Positions 16,701 to 25,427 of a DNA stretch of 64,000 nucleotides are shown here, piece after piece; positions within the stretch are counted from its first letter, which is position 1; every line of letters starts with the position of its first letter. Below the pieces are notes generated by a model. The model had not been told where the DNA came from. It did no database searches and saw only the letters and a program-made list of their open reading frames with translations. The stretch is from JAXMCI01 sp046349435 (GTDB taxonomy: Bacteria; Pseudomonadota; Alphaproteobacteria; Dongiales; Dongiaceae): positions 62,001-126,000 of the forward strand of contig JAXMCI010000005.1 of NCBI GenBank assembly GCA_046349435.1. Reading direction: 5' to 3'. A program made the position numbers and the translations under genes.

Positions 16701-19619
16701 ATCGCCACCGAGTCGAACGGCGGGGCGACCGCGAGCAAGAGTGCGGCGCTGGCGGTGACGGTGAAAGGGGTCGCCGACGCCCCGACGCTGGCCGTGTCCG
16801 ACGCGGCGGGGCCGGCCGGCACGGCGATCGCGCTGGGCAGCCACATCCAGGCGGCGCTGACCGACACCGACGGCTCGGAGACGCTGGCGATCAAGATTGC
16901 CGGCGTTCCGGCCGACGCCTCGCTGAGCGCCGGCACGAACAATGGCGGGGGCAGCTGGACGCTGACCCCGGCGCAGCTCGCCAACCTGACGATCACGCCC
17001 GCGGCGAGCGCCACCGGCGCCATCGCCCTGACCGTCACGGCGGTCTCGACCGAGGACAACGGCACGACCGCGAGCACCGGCAAGGCGCTCAACGTGGCGA
17101 TCGATGCCGGCAGCGGCAGCTCGTCGCCGCCGCCCTCGCAAGGGACCAGCGGCGCGATCCTGGCCGATGCGGTGCTGCAGCCCTCCCATGCCGGCGACAT
17201 CGTGGGCGTGCGGCTGGAGAACGAGACCGGTACGACCGAGGCGAGCCACATGGTGACCTTCGGCCAGGCCTTCGCCCCGGGCGACCTGCCGGCCGGGGCG
17301 AAGCTGGTCGCGCTGGTCAACGGCCAGCAGGTGCCGGTCCAGATGGACGTCAAGGCGACCAACCCGGACGGCTCGGTGCGCCACGCCGTCATCACCGTCG
17401 ATGCGCCGGCGATCGCCGCCAACGGCGCCGTCGACATCATGCTCGCCAGGGGTACCCCGGCCACCAGCGGCACGGCGATCAAGCCGGCGGACGTGCTCTC
17501 GAAGGGCTACGACCTGTCGGTCGCCGTCACGCTGCACAACAGCGACGGCACCACCAGCCTGAAGACGATCAGCGCCGCCACCGTGCTGCAGCAGGCGATC
17601 AGCGCCGGGCAGGTCGAGACCTGGATGAACGGGCCGCTCGCCAGCGAGTTCCGGGTCTCGACGGTGGTCGCCAACAACCTGCGCGTCACCTTCGACATCC
17701 GGCTCGACGCCGACGGCAAGACGCACACCGACGTGATCTTCGCCAACGACCACACCTTCCAGACGGTCGGCACCGCCAGCTACGACGTCGCGATCAAGCA
17801 GGGCGGCAGTACCGTCTTCACCGACGCCGGCATCCAGCAGTACGCCAACACCACCTGGCATCACGAGGTGACGACGGACACGATCGCCCAGCCGCATGTC
17901 GTCGAGGACGTGAACTACCTGATCAAGAGCGGCGCGATCCCGGCCTACGACACCTCGATCGGGGTCGACGGCTCGGCGATCGCCAGCGATCTCTCGGCGC
18001 TTGCCAAGGCCGACACCGGGCCGCTCGGGCCGGCGCTGGTGACCCAATACATGCCGACCACCGGCGCGCGCCCCGACATCGGCCCGGAAAGCGCCTGGAC
18101 CGCGCGCTTCCTGATCAGCCAGGACGCGGGGGCGGAGCAGGTGATGATGGCCAACGCCGACGCGGCTGGCAGCGTACCCTGGCATTTCCGCGACGAGGCG
18201 ACGGGCCAGCCGGCCACCCTGGCCAATCACCCCGATCTGTGGATCGACTATCGCGGCGCGGGCGCGGGCTCGATCCCGACCGCCTACGCGCCCGGCGGCG
18301 GCTGGCAGCCCGACGGCTCGCACGTGCCGTCGCTGAGCTACGTTCCCTACCTGGTGACCGGCAGCCACTACTACCTGGACGAGCTGCAGTCGCAGGCCTC
18401 GTGGGAAATAGCCCAGCTGGTCCCCGGCTACCGTACGATCGACAGTGCCAACTACGATGCGCGCGAGCAGGCGTGGCTGCTGCGCGACATCGGCGATGCG
18501 GCCTGGATCACGCCGGACGCCAATCCCCTGAAGAGCTATCTCGGCACGCAGTTGACCAGCAACCTCAACGACTATGTCCAGAAGTACCTGATCGACAAGA
18601 TCGCGGCCGGCGAGGGTCAGCTCTCCGGTCACGTCTTCGCCAATGACGGGGCACCGCAGAACGAGCCTTGGGAGCAGGACTTCCTCGCCCTCGTGATGGG
18701 CAGCCTGGAGCAGCGCGGCTACAGTGCAGCCGGCACCATGCTCGACTGGATGGTGAACTTCACCAGCGGCCGGTTCATCAATGGCGACAACGGCTTCAAT
18801 CCGTTCGGCGGCATCTCCTACAAGCTCTCCATCGCCGACGCCGCAACGGGCAAGCTGTTCTCGACCTGGCAGCAGGCTTACCAGGCGACCTTTGGCACGA
18901 CCGCGTTGACGCAGTTCGACGACGCCGGTTCCGCCACCGGGATGACCGCCATGGCGCGTGCCGCCCTGGCTGCGGAGATCACCAACACCCAGTCACCCGA
19001 CGCGATCGAGGCCTTCGGCTTCGTGGTCGGCCATCAGGGGGCCAGCCTGGCGGACTACCAGAGCGATCCGACCTGGGCGATCACCCCACGGCTCGCCGAC
19101 GGCACCCTGCTCACCATGGCCAACATCCACGTCGCGAGCGGGTCGGCGCCGGCAAATCTCGTGGGCGGCAACCAGGACCAGCTGCTCTATGGCGGGACCG
19201 GCAACGACACCCTGAGCGGTGGCGGGAAGATCGACCTGCTGTTCGGCGATGCGGGCAATGACACGTTGTCCGGGGCGGCCGGCGCCGACTTCCTCTATGG
19301 CGGTGCCGGCAACGACCGCCTGAGCGGCGGCACTGGCAACGACTATCTCAAGGGCAATGCCGGGTCCGACACCTTCGTCTTCGGCGAGGCCGGGTCCGGT
19401 CACGACACCGTCGCCGACTTCCAGCCCGGCACCGATCATCTGGAGATCAAGCAGAACCTCAACGGAAACCATCTCCTGACGGCGGCGGACGTCCTCGCCT
19501 CGGCGACCGTCGACAGCCACGGCTACGTCGTGCTGCATCTCAGCGCGCAGGACGACGTGACGCTGCTCGGGGTCGACCTGGCGCATCTCACCGCCGCGTC
19601 GATCACCATGGTGCCGTAG
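13734..19619 (+). CDS. giant RTX surface or secreted protein with Ig-like repeats, beta-helix and lyase-like region
   Basis: A 1961-residue protein, the likely cargo of the adjacent type I system. Domain order: RTX nonapeptides (GNDxx/GADxx) at residues 5-60; alternating Ig/cadherin-like repeats at about 115-535; a right-handed parallel beta-helix at about 537-862 (starts near GKQYTTLAAAVAAAHDGDTI); more repeats to about 1125. A large region follows at about 1140-1800, whose start (LQPSHAGDIVGVRLENETG) and aromatic helical part resemble RIFT-barrel/PcRGLX-type polysaccharide lyases. RTX repeats recur at about 1805-1870 before the C-terminal secretion signal. GGGGAGAATAAGG precedes the ATG. 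Calcium-bound folding outside the cell is expected; polysaccharide binding or cleavage is inferred. Confidence 0.88.
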   Translation: MASFTGTSGADTLNGTSGADVINGLDGNDTLAGQAGNDVFTGGAGNDTIDGGKGTDTAVFGGNRADYLITVVNGVTTVKALAGSDGTDTIRNVESLRFADQTLSVGTIGSGTDRTASTPTLTVQPATGSEDAGIPLAIAAALADKDGSESLSIRIAGVPSGAKLSAGTDGGNGTWTLSASQLANLKITPPPNADGAFNLTVTATSTEANGGATASKSATLAVKVNGVADAPSLATSGTHGQAATAIALGSHIQAALTDTDGSESLSLWIAGVPSGAKLSAGVDNGNGSWTLTPTQLANLTITPAAGTTGTIALTIGAVSTEDNGTTATVSKPLTVTIDAPAGDSTASTPTLTVQAASGNEDSAIPLNIAAALTDTDGSESLAIRIAGVPAGAKLSAGVDNGNGSWTLTPAQLASLKITPPANADATMNLTVTATATESNGGATASKSAALAVSVKGVADAPTLTVSDTHGPAGTPIALGSHVAAALTDTDGSETLAIKIAGVPAGASLSAGTNNGGGIWTVTPAQLANLTMTVPAGTTTTTTTGTVLTVGAGKQYTTLAAAVAAAHDGDTIQVQAGTYTNDFATINSKISIVGVGGMVHLVATQPIPNGKAILIANTDATLTNIEFSGAQVADGNGAGVRYQGGNLTLNNCYFHDNQEGLLAGDSPTGSIVVKGCEFAKNGVSNPSAAGYGTTHNLYVGQIGSLTVTGSYFHDAAVGHEIKSRALATTIQDSRIVDGPSGTASYSIDLPNGGNALIKNNVIEQGPASQNPLIIAFGEEGSLLANSALQVSGNTILNDLGSSSARAVYNATTVSAAISGNSFFGLTSGQIVTGPATQTGNSFLATEPALDGSHPWPAATGSTATGPIALTITAISTEDNATTASASKPLTVTIDPASGGDTTASTPTLTVQAASGNEDSAIPLNIAAALTDTDGSESLAIRIAGVPTGASLSAGTNNGGGSWTLTAAQLANLKITPPANADATINLTVTAIATESNGGATASKSAALAVTVKGVADAPTLAVSDAAGPAGTAIALGSHIQAALTDTDGSETLAIKIAGVPADASLSAGTNNGGGSWTLTPAQLANLTITPAASATGAIALTVTAVSTEDNGTTASTGKALNVAIDAGSGSSSPPPSQGTSGAILADAVLQPSHAGDIVGVRLENETGTTEASHMVTFGQAFAPGDLPAGAKLVALVNGQQVPVQMDVKATNPDGSVRHAVITVDAPAIAANGAVDIMLARGTPATSGTAIKPADVLSKGYDLSVAVTLHNSDGTTSLKTISAATVLQQAISAGQVETWMNGPLASEFRVSTVVANNLRVTFDIRLDADGKTHTDVIFANDHTFQTVGTASYDVAIKQGGSTVFTDAGIQQYANTTWHHEVTTDTIAQPHVVEDVNYLIKSGAIPAYDTSIGVDGSAIASDLSALAKADTGPLGPALVTQYMPTTGARPDIGPESAWTARFLISQDAGAEQVMMANADAAGSVPWHFRDEATGQPATLANHPDLWIDYRGAGAGSIPTAYAPGGGWQPDGSHVPSLSYVPYLVTGSHYYLDELQSQASWEIAQLVPGYRTIDSANYDAREQAWLLRDIGDAAWITPDANPLKSYLGTQLTSNLNDYVQKYLIDKIAAGEGQLSGHVFANDGAPQNEPWEQDFLALVMGSLEQRGYSAAGTMLDWMVNFTSGRFINGDNGFNPFGGISYKLSIADAATGKLFSTWQQAYQATFGTTALTQFDDAGSATGMTAMARAALAAEITNTQSPDAIEAFGFVVGHQGASLADYQSDPTWAITPRLADGTLLTMANIHVASGSAPANLVGGNQDQLLYGGTGNDTLSGGGKIDLLFGDAGNDTLSGAAGADFLYGGAGNDRLSGGTGNDYLKGNAGSDTFVFGEAGSGHDTVADFQPGTDHLEIKQNLNGNHLLTAADVLASATVDSHGYVVLHLSAQDDVTLLGVDLAHLTAASITMVP
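14077..17108 (+). repeat. alternating A/B coding repeats interrupted by a beta-helix insert
   Basis: Inside the RTX gene two repeat types alternate: A (starting ASTPTLTVQ) near 14077, 14762 and 16436, and B (starting ADAPxL) near 14423, 15113 and 16787. They are close at DNA level: the stretch coding ALTDTDGSE recurs at about 14499, 14849, 15189, 16513 and 16857. The second B copy is split after LTMTVPAG. Its missing half (TGPIALTITAISTEDN) resumes at about 16320, so about 980 bases encoding a beta-helix sit inside one repeat. Confidence 0.8.
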
Positions 19620-19673
19620 GCGCGGGGCGCCGGCGCGGCGCCGGGGCGGGCGAGGCGCCCGGCCGCGCCGGGG

Positions 19674-20597
19674 CTACTTGATCCCGACGACCTCCAACCC
19701 GGCGATCATGCGGGTGATGCGGCTGCGCGACAGCCGCGACCTCGCTGTGGCGGGCAGCCGGAGCAGCAGCGTCTCGCAGGCGCGCAGCAGGCTCGCCGGC
19801 ACGCGCCGCCGCACGCCCTTCAGCGACGAGAAGTACTCGACGCGGCGGAACCCTGCCTCCGCGAAGCAGGCGGCGATCGACCGGGAGTCGTACTCGCGCA
19901 GGTGAAAGCCGGCGGCGACGGCGTCGAAGTAGCAGGAGATGTCGTGCGGCCCGACCGCCCGGTTGGGCGTGATGCAGCAATAGCGCCCGCCGGGGCGGAG
20001 CGCGCGCCGCACCTGCGCGAGATGCGCCCTGACGTCCTCGGGATGCAGATGCTCGAGCAGCTGGTCCGAGATCGCCAGATCGACGCTGTCGGCCGGCAGG
20101 GCGAGATCGGTCCCCCGCGACAGCAGGACGGCGACGTTGCCGGGCAGCGCCGGCCGGTCGATCAGGGCGTCGGTCACGTCGACGGCATAGACCCGGGCGA
20201 CCCGCGCGGCCAGCGCCGAGGAGAGCAGGGCGTCGCCGCAGCCGATCTCCAGCACGGTGGCGTCCGCCCGCAGATAGGGTGTCAGCTCGACGAGGAGGTC
20301 CCGCACGCGCCGGCGGCGGTCCGCCGCGGTGCGGTCCCGCTGCGGGTGGTCGGGAAGGGCCTCGAACAGCTCGGCATAGCACTCGACGTAGAGCTGCCCG
20401 CGGTCGCTGTCCGTCGCCTGCAGCAGCCGGCCGGCCAGGGTTCGCTCGAGCCGGTAGTGGGCGACCAGGCGGTCGTCGCCGCGGCGCTCGCCGTAGAACG
20501 TCTTCATCGTCCTGTAGTCGGCCCGGAACGCGATGGCTGGCTGCGTATCCACGGAAATGGCTCCCTGGCCCCGCGCGGGCCGCGACGGCTTTGCCAT
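19674..20597 (-). CDS. class I SAM-dependent methyltransferase
   Basis: A 307-residue soluble methyltransferase. The SAM-binding motif I is VLEIGCGDALLSSALA, followed by VYAVDVTDALID, LAISDQLLEHLHPEDV and LRPGGRYCCITPNR, the usual Rossmann order. Target unknown; in this setting it may methylate a sugar or lipid-linked intermediate. ATG 20597 is chosen because GAGG lies about eight bases upstream; a start at 20507 (MKTFYGERR) is also possible. It converges on the RTX gene with 54 GC-rich bases between and diverges from the sigma-54-controlled small gene and O-ligase. Confidence 0.85.
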   Translation of the reverse strand: MAKPSRPARGQGAISVDTQPAIAFRADYRTMKTFYGERRGDDRLVAHYRLERTLAGRLLQATDSDRGQLYVECYAELFEALPDHPQRDRTAADRRRRVRDLLVELTPYLRADATVLEIGCGDALLSSALAARVARVYAVDVTDALIDRPALPGNVAVLLSRGTDLALPADSVDLAISDQLLEHLHPEDVRAHLAQVRRALRPGGRYCCITPNRAVGPHDISCYFDAVAAGFHLREYDSRSIAACFAEAGFRRVEYFSSLKGVRRRVPASLLRACETLLLRLPATARSRLSRSRITRMIAGLEVVGIK

Positions 20598-20657
20598 GCA
20601 CGCCTCGCGCCAGCCGCGGCGCGACCGGCCGGGTCCGGCAACCGTAAAGACGATCGA

Positions 20658-20672
20658 CGGCACGGATCTTGC
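20658..20672 (+). promoter_or_regulatory. sigma-54 promoter for small protein/O-ligase
   Basis: CGGCACGGATCTTGC matches the -24/-12 consensus TGGCACG-N4-TTGC with one difference, followed by T. The -12 C is 32 bases before the ATG at 20704. Confidence 0.7.
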
Positions 20673-20703
20673 TGTAAGCCTGCGGGTCACCAGGGGCCGA
20701 GCC

Positions 20704-20871
20704 ATGATCGACACCATCGCCATCCTGCTCGCCTGCGCCGGCGTCCTGCTCGTCGCCTTCAGGGCCGCCGCCGCCGATCGCGCCGAGCGGCAGGAAGCCG
20801 ACGGACGCGCGCCGCCCGCCGGCCAGGGCGGGCCGAGGTCGCCGGGCGACGCGTCGGGGACACCGACCTAG
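20704..20871 (+). CDS. small membrane protein of unknown function
   Basis: A 55-residue protein: one N-terminal membrane helix (IDTIAILLACAGVLLVAFRA) followed by a charged, Pro/Gly-rich cytoplasmic or periplasmic tail. No family is recognised. It lies 12 bases before the O-ligase gene and directly downstream of a sigma-54 promoter, so it is probably translated with that gene. The frame is open further upstream, but ATG 20704 is the first start downstream of the promoter and gives the membrane helix at the N-terminus. Confidence 0.55.
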   Translation: MIDTIAILLACAGVLLVAFRAAAADRAERQEADGRAPPAGQGGPRSPGDASGTPT

Positions 20872-20883
20872 GACCGCCCGCCG

Positions 20884-22260
20884 ATGCGCGACCTGTTCCT
20901 CCTGCTCATCTTCCTCGGCTATCTGCGGCTGGCCCTCAAGGCGCCGTTCGTCATGGGGCTCGGCTACATCTGGGTCGACCTCTTCAATCCGCAGGGGGTG
21001 AGCTTCGGGCTGCTGTCGGGCAGGCCGCTCTCGCTGGTGATGGGCCTGGCGTCGCTGCTGGCCTATCTGGTGCTCGACCGCCGCAACCCGCCGCGCTTTG
21101 CCATCGGCCTGGTGCTGCTGTCCTGCTTCGCCGTCTGGGTGACCATGACGACCACCTGGGCGGTGGTCCCCGAGGAGGCCTGGATCAAGTGGGACTGGGC
21201 GATCAAGGTGCTGATCTTCGCGATCTTCCTGCCCTACATCATCCGGACCGAGACGCAGCTCGAGGCCATGCTGCTGACCGTCATCTTCTCGATCGGCGGC
21301 TCGCTGATGAGCTTCGCGGTCAAGACGGTGGTCTCCGGCGGCGGGTACGACTGGTCTCTCGGGCTATCCAGCGGGTCGACCCTGGTCGAGGGCAGCACGC
21401 TGTCGGCCACGGCCGTCTCCCTGGTGCCGCTGATCCTGTTCTTCGCGCGCGACTCGCGCCTGCTGCCGCAGCACTGGAGCGCGCGTCTGTTCATGTACGG
21501 CCTGGCGGCGGCGGGCCTCGTCACGGCGGTGGGCTCGTTCGCGCGAACCGGGCTGATCGCCCTCGCCACCTTCGCCGGCCTCACCTGGCTACGCTCGCGC
21601 CGCAAGATCGCGCTCGCCGCCGCGTTCGGGCTGGCCCTGGCCGTCGGCCCGCAGCTGGCCGGCGAGAACTGGGCCGCGCGCATGTCGACGATCGCCCAGT
21701 ACGACGAGGAAGGCTCGGCGCTGGGCCGCATCGCGGTGTGGATCTGGACCTTGCAGTTCGTCGCGGAGCATCCGCTGGGCGGCGGCTTCGGGGCCTACCG
21801 GATCAATCGCATCGACATGCCGATGGGCGACGGCTCGGGACAGATCCTGGAGGTCCAGGCCAAGGCATTCCACAGCATCTACTTCGAGGTCCTGGGCGAG
21901 CACGGGGTGGTCGGCTTCGCCCTCCTCATGCTGATGCTGGCCGTGATGTTCGCCAACCTGTTCCGGGTCTGGCGGTCGGGCCGCCGGCAGCCGGAGCTGC
22001 GGTGGCGCTCCCGGCTCGCCGCCGCCCTGATGACCTCGGCAGCCATCTATCTGGTCGGCGGGGCCTTCATCGGCGTCGCCTTCCAGCCCTACCTCTACTA
22101 CCTCATGGATGCCGGCATCGTTCTCGCTGCCATGAAGGCGCGCCGCCCGGCGGCGCCGCCCGCCGCCGCCGCGGCATCGCGACCCGCCATCCTCGACTAT
22201 GGCGCCATGGCCTCACCGCGCCGTCCGGCCTCGCGGTACGCCGCGGATGCCGGAAGCTGA
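20884..22260 (+). CDS. O-glycosylation ligase/Wzy-like, exosortase A-associated
   Basis: A 458-residue polytopic membrane protein with about eleven hydrophobic segments. The N-terminus (MRDLFLLLIFLGYLRLALKAPFV) and the large periplasmic loop with EHPLGGGFGAY and KAFHSIYFEVLGEHG match the TIGR03097 O-antigen-ligase-like family of XrtA loci. It probably ligates or polymerises the exopolysaccharide, or glycosylates sorted proteins, on the periplasmic side. Its 3' end overlaps the convergent acyltransferase by 48 bases. Confidence 0.9.
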   Translation: MRDLFLLLIFLGYLRLALKAPFVMGLGYIWVDLFNPQGVSFGLLSGRPLSLVMGLASLLAYLVLDRRNPPRFAIGLVLLSCFAVWVTMTTTWAVVPEEAWIKWDWAIKVLIFAIFLPYIIRTETQLEAMLLTVIFSIGGSLMSFAVKTVVSGGGYDWSLGLSSGSTLVEGSTLSATAVSLVPLILFFARDSRLLPQHWSARLFMYGLAAAGLVTAVGSFARTGLIALATFAGLTWLRSRRKIALAAAFGLALAVGPQLAGENWAARMSTIAQYDEEGSALGRIAVWIWTLQFVAEHPLGGGFGAYRINRIDMPMGDGSGQILEVQAKAFHSIYFEVLGEHGVVGFALLMLMLAVMFANLFRVWRSGRRQPELRWRSRLAAALMTSAAIYLVGGAFIGVAFQPYLYYLMDAGIVLAAMKARRPAAPPAAAAASRPAILDYGAMASPRRPASRYAADAGS

Positions 22261-23406
22261 GCCGGCCGGCGCGGCCGAGAGCCCGGCCAGCCGGCGAACC
22301 AGCCGCTGGCCCGGCAGCTCGACCGCGTGGAACAGCACGATCGAGGCGACCAGCGTGATCGCGAGATAGGCGGCGATGGTCGCGGCGGCTGCATGAGTCC
22401 CGGCATCGACCAGGGTGAACTTGATCCACTCGCGCACGAAGTAGTGCACCATGTAGGTGCTGTACGAGATCGCTCCGAGATAGACCAGCGGGCGGCAGGC
22501 CAGCAGGCGGGATGCCGGAGCGCGGGCATTCGAGAGCGCCAGCACGGCCATCGCCGAGGCGGCGGGCACGGTCGCGAAGCTCGGGATCCGCAGCAGGATG
22601 AAGCTGCCGAGCAGCAGCACGGCGCCGGCCAGCAGCAGCGTCGCCGCCAGCTGGCCCGGCGGTCCGCCGAGCCGGTGGGCGCGCGCCAGCAGCACGCCGG
22701 CGCCGAACTCCAGGACGCAGCGCACCAGCCCATAGCGCGGGATGTCCGCGCCGAGCGAGTGCGCGCCCATCGCCGCAAAGAACAGCGCGAGCCCGGCCAG
22801 CGCCGCGGTCGCGGCGAGACAGGCCGCGCGCCGGCTGCGCAGCTGCATGACGACGCCGGCGCCGAGCGGAAACAGCAGGTAGGCGACGGCCTCGGTGCTG
22901 ATCGACCAGGCCGGGGTGTTCCAGGCCAGCTGGTCGGTGAAGCCCCAGTTCTGCATCAGCACGAGATTCAGCAGGAAGGACGAGACCTCGTAGCGGCTGT
23001 CGAGGAATGCCTGCTGCGAGAACAGCAGGATCGCGATCGGGTTCAGCAGGAAGAGCGCGCACATCACGAGATGCAGCGGGTAGATCCGGGCGAACCGCGC
23101 GATCAGGAACCCGCGCACCGCGGCGGGGCGGGGCGCGGACAGCGGCTCGAGGTAGTTGAGGCCGATGACGAAGCCGCTCAGGACGAAGAAGAGGTCGACG
23201 GCGACGTAGCCGGCATCGACCAGCCGGTGGCCGAGCCCGCCGGGCACCAGCGGCAGCCGGTCGAGGAAGTGATAGAGCACCACCCACCAGGCGGCGAGCC
23301 CGCGCACCGCGGTGAGCGCGTCGATCCGGGCAGTGTCGGCGCGGGCGGCGGTGTCGAGCCCGGCGGAGCGTGACGGGCGCGGGAGGAGAATGCGGCGGAA
23401 CGGCAT
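22213..23406 (-). CDS. acyltransferase 3 family membrane protein
   Basis: A 397-residue PF01757 acyltransferase with about ten membrane segments. The hallmark N-terminal RIDALTAVRGLAAWWVVLYH includes the catalytic His, followed by VAVDLFFVLSGFVIGLNYLE and RFARIYPLHL. It likely O-acetylates or succinylates the exopolysaccharide. ATG 23406 gives a normal family N-terminus. A sigma-54-like site at 23420-23434 would leave almost no 5' leader, so either the start lies a few codons downstream or that site is not used for this gene. Confidence 0.9.
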   Translation of the reverse strand: MPFRRILLPRPSRSAGLDTAARADTARIDALTAVRGLAAWWVVLYHFLDRLPLVPGGLGHRLVDAGYVAVDLFFVLSGFVIGLNYLEPLSAPRPAAVRGFLIARFARIYPLHLVMCALFLLNPIAILLFSQQAFLDSRYEVSSFLLNLVLMQNWGFTDQLAWNTPAWSISTEAVAYLLFPLGAGVVMQLRSRRAACLAATAALAGLALFFAAMGAHSLGADIPRYGLVRCVLEFGAGVLLARAHRLGGPPGQLAATLLLAGAVLLLGSFILLRIPSFATVPAASAMAVLALSNARAPASRLLACRPLVYLGAISYSTYMVHYFVREWIKFTLVDAGTHAAAATIAAYLAITLVASIVLFHAVELPGQRLVRRLAGLSAAPAGSASGIRGVPRGRTAR

Positions 23407-23419
23407 CCGGTCGGGAAAC

Positions 23420-23434
23420 GCAAGATCCGCGCCA
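23420..23434 (-). promoter_or_regulatory. possible sigma-54 promoter for the acyltransferase
   Basis: Read on the minus strand this is TGGCGCGGATCTTGC, one change from the consensus and 13 of 15 identical to the site at 20658. The predicted transcript would start only two or three bases before the annotated ATG, which lowers confidence. Confidence 0.45.
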
Positions 23435-23642
23435 GCCGGCCGTGGGGGCGCCGCCGCCCGGCGATGCCCCCGACCTGTCGGCCTTCCTTACGCCCGTCGT
23501 GCCGCTTGCCAGCCCGCCCGCACTGCCAGGCTTGCCCGGCCTGCGACAGGCTCGGTCCGGCAGTAGGTCCGCACCGGCCTTGCCGCCGGCGCCCTCTCGC
23601 GCTCGCGGGAGGGCGTCGGGCGAGGGTGCGGCCCGGCCGCGC

Positions 23643-23657
23643 TGGCACGGAAATTGC
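23643..23657 (+). promoter_or_regulatory. sigma-54 promoter for the nucleotidyltransferase operon
   Basis: TGGCACGGAAATTGC matches every conserved position of the -24/-12 consensus with exact spacing. It ends 35 bases before the ATG at 23692 and should drive the block 23692-27372. Confidence 0.8.
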
Positions 23658-23691
23658 GGTTCTGCCCCCGTCGATGGAGATGGGTGCGGCG

Positions 23692-24524
23692 ATGAAGGTA
23701 GTCCTGTTCTGTGGCGGCTTGGGCACCCGGTTGCGCGACTACTCGGAAGAGATCCCGAAGCCGCTGGTGCCGCTCGGCTACCGGCCGATCCTCTGGCACG
23801 TGATGAAGTACTACGCCCATTTCGGGCACGCCGACTTCACCCTCTGCCTCGGCTACAAGGGCGACCGGATCAAGCGCTACTTCCTCGAGTACAACGAGTG
23901 CCTGTCGAACAACTTCGTGCTCAGCCAGGGTGGGCGCCAGGTCGAGCTGCTGCGCCGCGACATCGAGGACTGGCGCATCACCTTCGTCGATACCGGGCTG
24001 TCCTCGAACATCGGCGAGCGGCTCCGCGCCGCGCGACCCTACGTCCAGAGCGAGTCCATCTTCCTCGCCAACTACAGCGACGGGCTGACCGACTTCCCGC
24101 TGCCGGAGCTGATCGCCGAGTTCAAGGCGCGCAAGGCGGTGGCGATGTTCCTGTCGGTGCGCCCGAGCTACACCACCCACTTCGTGCGCCGTGCGCCCAA
24201 CGGGCGGGTGCTGTCGGTCGACGACGTGGTCAAGGCCAATGCCTGGATCAATGGCGGCTTCTTCGTCTTCTCGACCGAGATCTTCGACTACATCGAGCCC
24301 GGCGAGGAGCTGGTCGAGAAGCCGTTCCAGCGGCTGATCGAGAAGGGCAAGCTGTTCGCCCGCGAATATTCCGGCTTCTGGCGCTGCGTCGACACCTTCA
24401 AGGACCTCCAGGCGCTGGAGAACCTGCTGGGCCGCGGCGACGGGCCGTGGGAGCTCTGGCGCGGCGCCCGCCGGCGCCGGCGCCGGCGCAGCGGCCGCGG
24501 CCGGCGCGGCTGGCCGTGCGATGA
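23692..24524 (+). CDS. glucose-1-phosphate cytidylyltransferase-like nucleotidyltransferase (3' frame disturbed)
   Basis: A nucleotidyltransferase with MKVVLFCGGLGTRLRDYSEE and the sugar-binding part FLANYSDGLTDFPLPEL, as in RfbF-type CDP-glucose synthases; it would supply an activated sugar. Similarity runs to about 24470. Beyond that, in a GCCGGC-rich stretch, the frame reads only Arg-rich sequence and stays open to 25440, across the whole next gene. Restoring one missing base there would end the gene at the TGA of 24522-24524, overlapping the next start as ATGA (277 residues), the joint common here. A sequence error or a true frameshift is therefore likely. ATG 23692 gives the canonical start; 23674 and 23680 are alternatives. 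Confidence 0.8.
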
Positions 24525-25393
24525 ACCTGCAGCGCGCATCGGCGGCGCGCGGTGGCGCCGCGGCGGAAGTGCGCTACCCGTCGCTCGCCGGCCGGGTGGT
24601 GCTGGTGACCGGCGGCTCGCGCGGCCTCGGCCGCGCCATGGCGCTGGCGCTGGCCGCGCAGGGCGCCCGGGTCGCCATCACCGGCCGGGAGGACGGCGCG
24701 GCGCTCGGCGCCAGCGCGGCGGCGCTGGCGGAGCGCGCCGGCCCCGGGCGTACGCTGGCGATCGTCGCCGACGTCTGCTCGCCGCCAGCCTGCGCCGCGA
24801 CGGTCGAGCGGGTCCGCGCGGCGTTCGGCCGGCTCGACGTGCTGGTCAACAATGCCGGTCTCGGCATGCGCTCGATCAGCGAGTCCTACATGGAGGAGCC
24901 GCCCGGCTTCTGGACGGCCGACCTCGAGGCGTGGCGCGCCATCGTCGACACCAACCTCAACGGCGCGTTCTACATGGCGCGGGCCGCGGTGCCGGGGATG
25001 ATCGCGCAGGGCTTCGGCAAGCTGATCAACATCTCGACCAGCGACGGCGTGCTGAGCCGCCGCGGCCTGGCGCCCTACGGCCCGTCCAAGGCGGCGCTCG
25101 AGTCGATGTCGCAGATCTGGGCGCGCGACCTCGAGGGCACCGGGGTCGACGTCAACGTCTTCCTGCCGGGGGCGGCGACCGACACCGACATCCTGCCGGA
25201 CAGCCGGCGCGCCCAGGGCAACATGCTGCCGGCCGAGATCATGGCCCCGGGCATCCTGTGGCTGTGCGCCGACGAATCCAATGGCCGCAGCGGCGGCCGC
25301 TACGTCGCCCGGCTGTGGGACGAGGCGCTGCCGCCGGACGAGGCGGCGGTCCAGGCCAGCCGGCCGCTGAGCCTCGGCTGCGTGCCGGGTTGA
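24521..25393 (+). CDS. SDR-family oxidoreductase
   Basis: A 290-residue short-chain dehydrogenase. The cofactor motif TGGSRGLGRAMA, the NNAGLG motif and the active-site YGPSK are present, with a Ser in NISTSDG. It is likely NAD(P)-dependent and, from its position between a cytidylyltransferase and a C-methyltransferase, may act on a nucleotide-activated deoxysugar. ATG 24521 is preferred because it forms ATGA with the expected stop of the preceding gene. Confidence 0.88.
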   Translation: MNLQRASAARGGAAAEVRYPSLAGRVVLVTGGSRGLGRAMALALAAQGARVAITGREDGAALGASAAALAERAGPGRTLAIVADVCSPPACAATVERVRAAFGRLDVLVNNAGLGMRSISESYMEEPPGFWTADLEAWRAIVDTNLNGAFYMARAAVPGMIAQGFGKLINISTSDGVLSRRGLAPYGPSKAALESMSQIWARDLEGTGVDVNVFLPGAATDTDILPDSRRAQGNMLPAEIMAPGILWLCADESNGRSGGRYVARLWDEALPPDEAAVQASRPLSLGCVPG

Positions 25394-25427
25394 GGGAGGG
25401 ACGTCCGATCATGCTGGAGAGGTGGGA

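Noticed and set aside
13740..18632. A 1630-codon open frame on the minus strand opposite the RTX gene
   Set aside because: It is rich in Arg, Gly and Val-Gly repeats that mirror the plus-strand codons; long antisense frames are expected in very GC-rich DNA.
19620..19673. Bidirectional terminator between the RTX and methyltransferase genes
   Set aside because: The 54 bases are GC-rich with overlapping short repeats (GGCGCCGG) but no clear stem followed by T residues on either strand.
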